From Ecdyonurus torrentis (lineage: Eukaryota > Arthropoda > Insecta > Ephemeroptera > Heptageniidae): a stretch of 64,000 bases of DNA. Under the pieces are notes generated by a model. That model was not told where the DNA came from, searched no databases, and saw only the letters and a program-made list of their open reading frames with translations. This document shows positions 60,349 to 64,000 of the stretch, one piece after another. Location: assembly GCA_949318235.1 (NCBI GenBank), contig OX439133.1, positions 5,444,419 to 5,508,418 of the forward strand, read 5' to 3'. The position numbers and the translations under genes were made by a program. Position 1 is the stretch's first letter. Each line of letters opens with the position of its first letter.

Positions 60349-62239
60349 CTGGAATTGTAGAATATTTAGTCAAATAATTAGACAAGGATGATCAAAATTT
60401 GATCTTTCCTTGTCTATTTTGAATGAATGAGTAAATAAAGGAATAAATAAATGATTTTTCGCTTAATGAATCCAGCTGATTTTTACTGCTAGAATTGTTT
60501 ATAAACCTGTAAACTTGCCCTAAATATATTCACAATCCTATTTAAAAAGTATTAAGTGTTTGTTGATCGTATGCTTGTTTTCTGTAGAAAAGTATACAAA
60601 AAAGTGGATTTACAAACAAGGCTAATGTAAAAATATAGCGACCACTTATGTTAAGGCATAGAAAACATGAAACAACATGTTCTTTAACACAAAATGGGAT
60701 CTACAAAACTGATGATATTTTTTACCAGAATGTAAATGTGACCCCACAAGACAGCGTGAAAAAGCTGTAAAGTATGCAATTTGCGTGAATATTTCTGTTT
60801 ATGACGTCATAAACAGGCAAAAACTAGTATAAAAATGTTGTGCGGGTTGCATAAATCAAAATTTTCTGATCACTGTTACGGCGCTTCAGTTGGGTTTTGA
60901 GACCAATTAATGTTATTTATGTAAGTCCCATCAAGTGTTTTGTGATATAAATCATAATGTTTTCATGTTGTCTATGCCTTTAACTAAAAATGCAGAAAAG
61001 GAAGTCCCGGAAAAGGAAACCACGTGACGGTAAAAGTGGGAGAAAAGTTGGTGCTAGCAGCAAGCTACAAGATGTATTTATATAGCATGAGTGCATAAAA
61101 AGCTTCATTTTGGTTGCGATTTCCGCAAGTGCTTCTGCGCCTGCGCGTGTGACGTAGTTTTGGGGACCAGATTGCCATTATATTGGCTGTGGGAAGGTGC
61201 TTTTTGGACAATAAAATTGTAGCATTTATCTCTAGCGATATGATAACCCCAGATTTAATGTCCTGAAATACCAATACATCTTTTGTTTAGGGGTGAAAAA
61301 CTCGTCAAAGGTACGTATTTTGGCGTAAATCCAGTTTAAAGGGGCTTGATAGATCTTTTTACATTGCACTTGGTCCCAGAGTGACGTCATCAAAACCGAT
61401 CAGCTGGGTAGTTTGTGGGCGGGGCTTATTTGAAATTCTGCGCCTGGGCTCCCCCTGAACTACCTCCCACTTTTACCGTCACGTGGTTTCCTCTTCCAGC
61501 ATTTCCTTTTCCGCATTTTGAGTATAAACATAAGCGGTCATTACATTCAACTTACCATTGTCCGTGAGATATTGCACGATGACGTCATGTTTCTCTTGTG
61601 ACTCCAGTGATGCTAGCTTCATTTTAATATTGTTACATTCGTGCATTGCATAGTACCACGGCTCCTGGAACAGAACAGCCATAGACCACATAAAACAACA
61701 TGAGCTTTTTAATGCATAAACACGAAATGGGATCTTCAAAACTGTTGACAATTTTTACCAGAATGTTAATGTAGCCCCACTAGAGAACGTGAAAATACTG
61801 TACAGTATGCAATTTGAGTGACTATTCATGTTTATGACGTCAGAAACATGCAAAAATTAGTATGAAAATGTTGTGCGTGTTGCATAAATTGAAATTTCTG
61901 ATCACTGCTACGGAGCTACAGTTGGGTTTTGAGACAAACTAAAGTTATTTATGAAACTCTTATCAAGTGTTTTGTGATGCTTATGTTTTTTTCTGGTCTA
62001 TTCCTTTAAATTTCAAGTGATTTTTAATCTTACCCATCGCTCAGTTTGAACGAAGTAGGTTCTGTTATTGATCACGTGATATCCGGGTCCAGATTGTTAA
62101 GAACCTAAAAATATTTTAATTTTATGAGCAAAATATTATGAAATTATTTCAACAATAATAATAATATGTTATTTGAATTACCTTTGTTTATTTCAGTCAA
62201 CGTTAAGGGAAAGTATCCACCTTCATTGTTTAAAATATT
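60137..62239 (-). CDS. C-type lectin-like gene, 3' exons; in-frame stop makes it a possible pseudogene
   Basis: Four exons can be joined in one phase series: 62239-62182, 62104-62034, 61664-61556 and 60348-60137. The last three make a C-type lectin-like domain: GPGYHVINNRTYF, then WYYAMHECNN, LASLESQEKHDVI, YWVSGLKTRGGWFW, and KWWDVPCELMYHFICEQLD at the end. The usual Ca/sugar triplets are altered (EPG for EPN, WWD for WND), so sugar binding is doubtful. The long-form N-terminal Cys pair is not seen. In exon 62104-62034 the correct phase runs GT TCT TAA CAA, a stop two codons in, and the other two phases also stop. Either the gene carries a nonsense change, or the first exons are mis-modelled. 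A signal peptide exon was not found. Confidence 0.72.
60349..60650. other. Lectin intron sequence
   Basis: AT-rich. GAATGAATGAGTAAATAAAG is a short degenerate repeat. No other feature was seen. Confidence 0.5.
60651..60982 (-). mobile_element. Family A MITE, copy A20 (lectin intron)
   Basis: TTAAGGCATAGAAAACATGAA to GTCTATGCCTTTAA. Diverged; the left end has lost one A. Confidence 0.9.
60988..61544. mobile_element. Family I MITE with internal insertion (lectin intron)
   Basis: GCAGAAAAGGAAGTCCCGGA..CACGTGACGGTAAAAGTGGG at the left is inverted at 61460-61544. Between them (about 61075-61455) lies unrelated sequence with AGTGACGTCATCAAAACC and GTGGGCGGGGCTT. Ends 10 bp from the middle exon's donor. 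Confidence 0.82.
61556..61664 (-). CDS. Lectin middle exon
   Basis: Acceptor CTGTTCCAG, donor G|GTAAGT. Encodes EPWYYAMHECNNIKMKL to VQYLTDN. MITEs lie about 10 bp beyond each end. Confidence 0.85.
61678..62009 (-). mobile_element. Family A MITE, copy A21, filling a lectin intron
   Basis: CCATAGACCACATAAAAC to GGTCTATTCCTTTAA. It accounts for about 332 of the 369 bp of the intron and lacks its left TTAAAG. Confidence 0.92.
62034..62104 (-). CDS. Lectin exon with in-frame TAA
   Basis: Acceptor TTTTTAG, donor TGG|GTAAGA. Phase-correct reading is G-S-stop-Q-S-GPGYHVINNRTYFVQTERW. Confidence 0.6.
62182..62239 (-). CDS. Possible upstream lectin exon
   Basis: Acceptor TTTTTTTATAG, donor AAG|GTAATT, open frame NILNNEGGYFPLTLTEINK with phase matching the next exon. 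Support is splice signals and phase only. Confidence 0.4.
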
Positions 62240-62335
62240 CTATAAAAAAAGGAGCAATTAAATAAAATAAAAAGTCATAATAGATTACTCACTAAAAAAC
62301 AGCGTTAAAAAGCTTGTACACAGTTTTGCAATGCT

Positions 62336-62685
62336 TTAAAGCCATAGACCACATAAAACAACATGTGCTTTTTAATGAATAAACACGAAATGGGATCTTC
62401 AAAACTGATGATAATTTTTACCAGAATGTTAATGTAGCCCCACGTCCCACGAGAGAGTGTGAAAAAACTGTAAAGTATGCAATTTGCGTGAAAACTCATG
62501 TTTATGACGTCAGAAACATGCAAAAATTAGTATGAAAATGTTGTGCGGGTTGCATAAATCGAATATTCTGATCACTGCTACGGGACTATTGTTGGGTTTT
62601 GAGACAAACTAATGTTATTTGTGTTAATCCCATCAAGTGTTTTGTGATATAAATGCTTATGTTCTTCTCTGGTCTATGCCTTTAA
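62336..62685 (-). mobile_element. Family A MITE, copy A22
   Basis: TTAAAGCCATAGACCACAT to GGTCTATGCCTTTAA. An extra CCCACGTCCCACG duplication is present. Confidence 0.94.
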
Positions 62686-62901
62686 GTATTGCAAAATCAA
62701 CGGTTATGACGTCACTAAACGTTGACAATATAACGATAAAAGCGTAAATGACGTCACTAGATGACTGAATAGAATAATCTTAGAAGTTTAACGGCCAAGT
62801 TTAACGTTTATTCCATTGTGATTGTAACGCCTGTGACGTATTTACGCTTTTATCGTTATGTCAACGTTTAGTGACGTCATAACCGTTGATCACTCAATAC
62901 C

Positions 62902-63244
62902 TAAAGGAATAGACCAGAGAAAAACATAAGCATTTATATCACAAAACACTTGATGGGATTTACATAAATAACTTTAGTTTGTCTCAAAACCCAAAAGTAG
63001 CCCCGTAGCAGTGATCAGAATATTCGATTTATGCCACCCGCACAACATTTCATACTAATTTTTGCATGTTTCTGACGTCATAAACATGAATTTTTACGCA
63101 AATTGCATACTTTACAGTTATATTTCACGCTCTCTCGTGGGGCTACATTAACATTCTGGTAAAAATTGTCATCAGTTTTGAAGATCCTATTTCGTGTTTA
63201 TTCATTAAAAAGCACATGTTGTTTTATGTGGTCTATGGCTTTAA
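62902..63244 (+). mobile_element. Family A MITE, copy A23
   Basis: TAAAGGAATAGACCAGAG to GGTCTATGGCTTTAA. Shares the variant CAGAATATTCGATTTATG with A22. Confidence 0.94.
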
Positions 63245-63337
63245 AAGCATTGCAAAACTGTGTACAAGCTTTTTAACGCTTTTTTTTTAGTGTGTATGCA
63301 AATTACTTAATATTATACTATGCATCTTGATGCTGAA

Positions 63338-63354
63338 ATATATATATATATATA

Positions 63355-63430
<76 letters not shown>
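63338..63430. repeat. (TA)n microsatellite
   Basis: About 90 bp of TA with one TTTTTA break. Confidence 0.97.
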
Positions 63431-63435
<5 letters not shown>

Positions 63436-64000
63436 AGACCGTAAACAACAATTATATAACAGTTATCCAAATTTTTATCCGAATTATTTTATCCGTTTTT
63501 TTATCAAAATTTAAAGGATTACACATGAACACATGAGATTGAAAATACGGGCCAAATTTTAATCTGATTTTTAAAAATCCCGTCCCTTATTTCCCGGCAA
63601 GAAACTTTTTTTTTTTTTTTCTATTTTTTTTTCCTTTTCTTTTTTTTTCTTTCTATTTTATATAGATTTATACTTTTCCGTACTTTTGTTGATCCGTTAA
63701 CAATCAAAGGCAATGCAAATCTGAATAAAATTGTATCAAAATTTTTGAATTTCTTAATCTTTTGATTTAAGTTCATATCTGCATCTAGATTAGAAAATTA
63801 CAATTTTTTTAACCCCCACTTTTTATGAAATTTTTGAAAAAAAAACTTTAAAAATTTTTGTAGCGCTATTTTTTCTTAAAACGATTGGAGCATGGGAAGT
63901 ATTTTTAATTAATTTTTGAAAATCGTCCTAAAAAAGACTCTGACGTCATCAATCGGGCATTTATTTCGGCAAGTATTGACCGTAGAAGATTCAGTAGCCA
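63431..64000. other. AT-rich sequence to window edge
   Basis: Poly-T-rich with a TGACGTCA at about 63941. No upstream lectin exon or other gene could be supported. Confidence 0.45.

Larger units (their letters stand above)
62287..63295. repeat. ~1-kb palindrome with A MITEs in both arms
   Basis: The left arm (62287-about 62765) reads CTAAAAAACAGCGTTAAAAAG, GTACACAGTTTTGCAATGC, A22, ATCAACGGTTATGACGTCAC, CGATAAAAGCGTAAATGACG. The right arm is its reverse complement, with A23 at the matching place. About 60 bp separate the arms. Confidence 0.92.

Overview
This is a strongly AT-rich, intron-containing eukaryotic genome fragment. Signs are introns with GT..AG boundaries, A/T-biased intergenic DNA, very long di- and tetranucleotide arrays, non-LTR retrotransposons and many short palindromic DNA transposons (MITEs). 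The best gene is a chymotrypsin-like protease with the six-cysteine layout known from crustacean brachyurins, so an invertebrate animal is likely and an arthropod possible. The species cannot be named from the sequence.

Genes. (1) A seven-exon, 270-residue secreted S1 serine protease lies on the minus strand at 46846-54190. Its signal peptide, activation site, His/Asp/Ser triad and splice phases are all intact. (2) The last exons of a C-type lectin-like gene lie on the minus strand at 60137-62239. The splice phases agree, but the reading frame meets an in-frame TAA, so it is either a pseudogene/null allele or has an unrecognised upstream exon structure. (3) A broken non-LTR retrotransposon (22218-25122) and a 3' fragment of another (about 49030-49832) hold the only other recognisable protein-coding sequence.

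Layout. 0-17 kb: MITEs in both orientations, often nested or abutting, with long (TC)n/(GA)n and ATTC-type arrays. 17.64-29.03 kb: a tandem array of roughly 1-kb composite units (AT-rich core + truncated MITE E + MITE A), broken by the LINE and several smaller insertions. 29-33 kb: MITEs with very long TA, TTCG, TC and TTTC arrays. 33.4-37.8 kb: a 270-bp inverted-repeat pair enclosing nested elements, including a TA-flanked 1.2-kb TIR element and a retroposon-like insertion with a 13-bp target duplication. 38.7-40.2 kb: a degenerate CAAGATC-rich satellite followed by about 970 bp of (CACT)n. 41-46 kb: MITEs and AT-rich DNA. 46.8-54.2 kb: protease gene with repeats in every intron. 54.5-59 kb: MITEs and long TA/CA/TC/TATC arrays. 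59.4-63.3 kb: lectin exons wedged between MITEs, plus a roughly 1-kb palindrome.

Repeat families, named here only for reference: A (about 345 bp, TTAA ends, 23 copies), B (about 310 bp, near-palindromic, TTAA ends, 8 copies), C (about 280 bp palindrome, ends CACTCTAAAAATT), D (about 315 bp, ends GCTCGTTCTG), E (about 305 bp, ends TATAGGGTGTATGC), F (670-bp foldback), G (about 295 bp, ends TATAGACC), H (about 330 bp), I (CACGTGACGGTAAAAGTGGG ends), J (CCACTTGCAATGA ends), L (GCATAAATTA-rich), M (ATGCTGTTCG ends), N (270-bp arms), P and Q (single palindromes), plus two hAT-type and two Tc1/mariner-type MITEs with clean target duplications. A and B share a terminal motif, and several otherwise unrelated families carry the CRE-like palindrome TGACGTCA. 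No RNA gene, CRISPR array or prokaryotic feature was seen.
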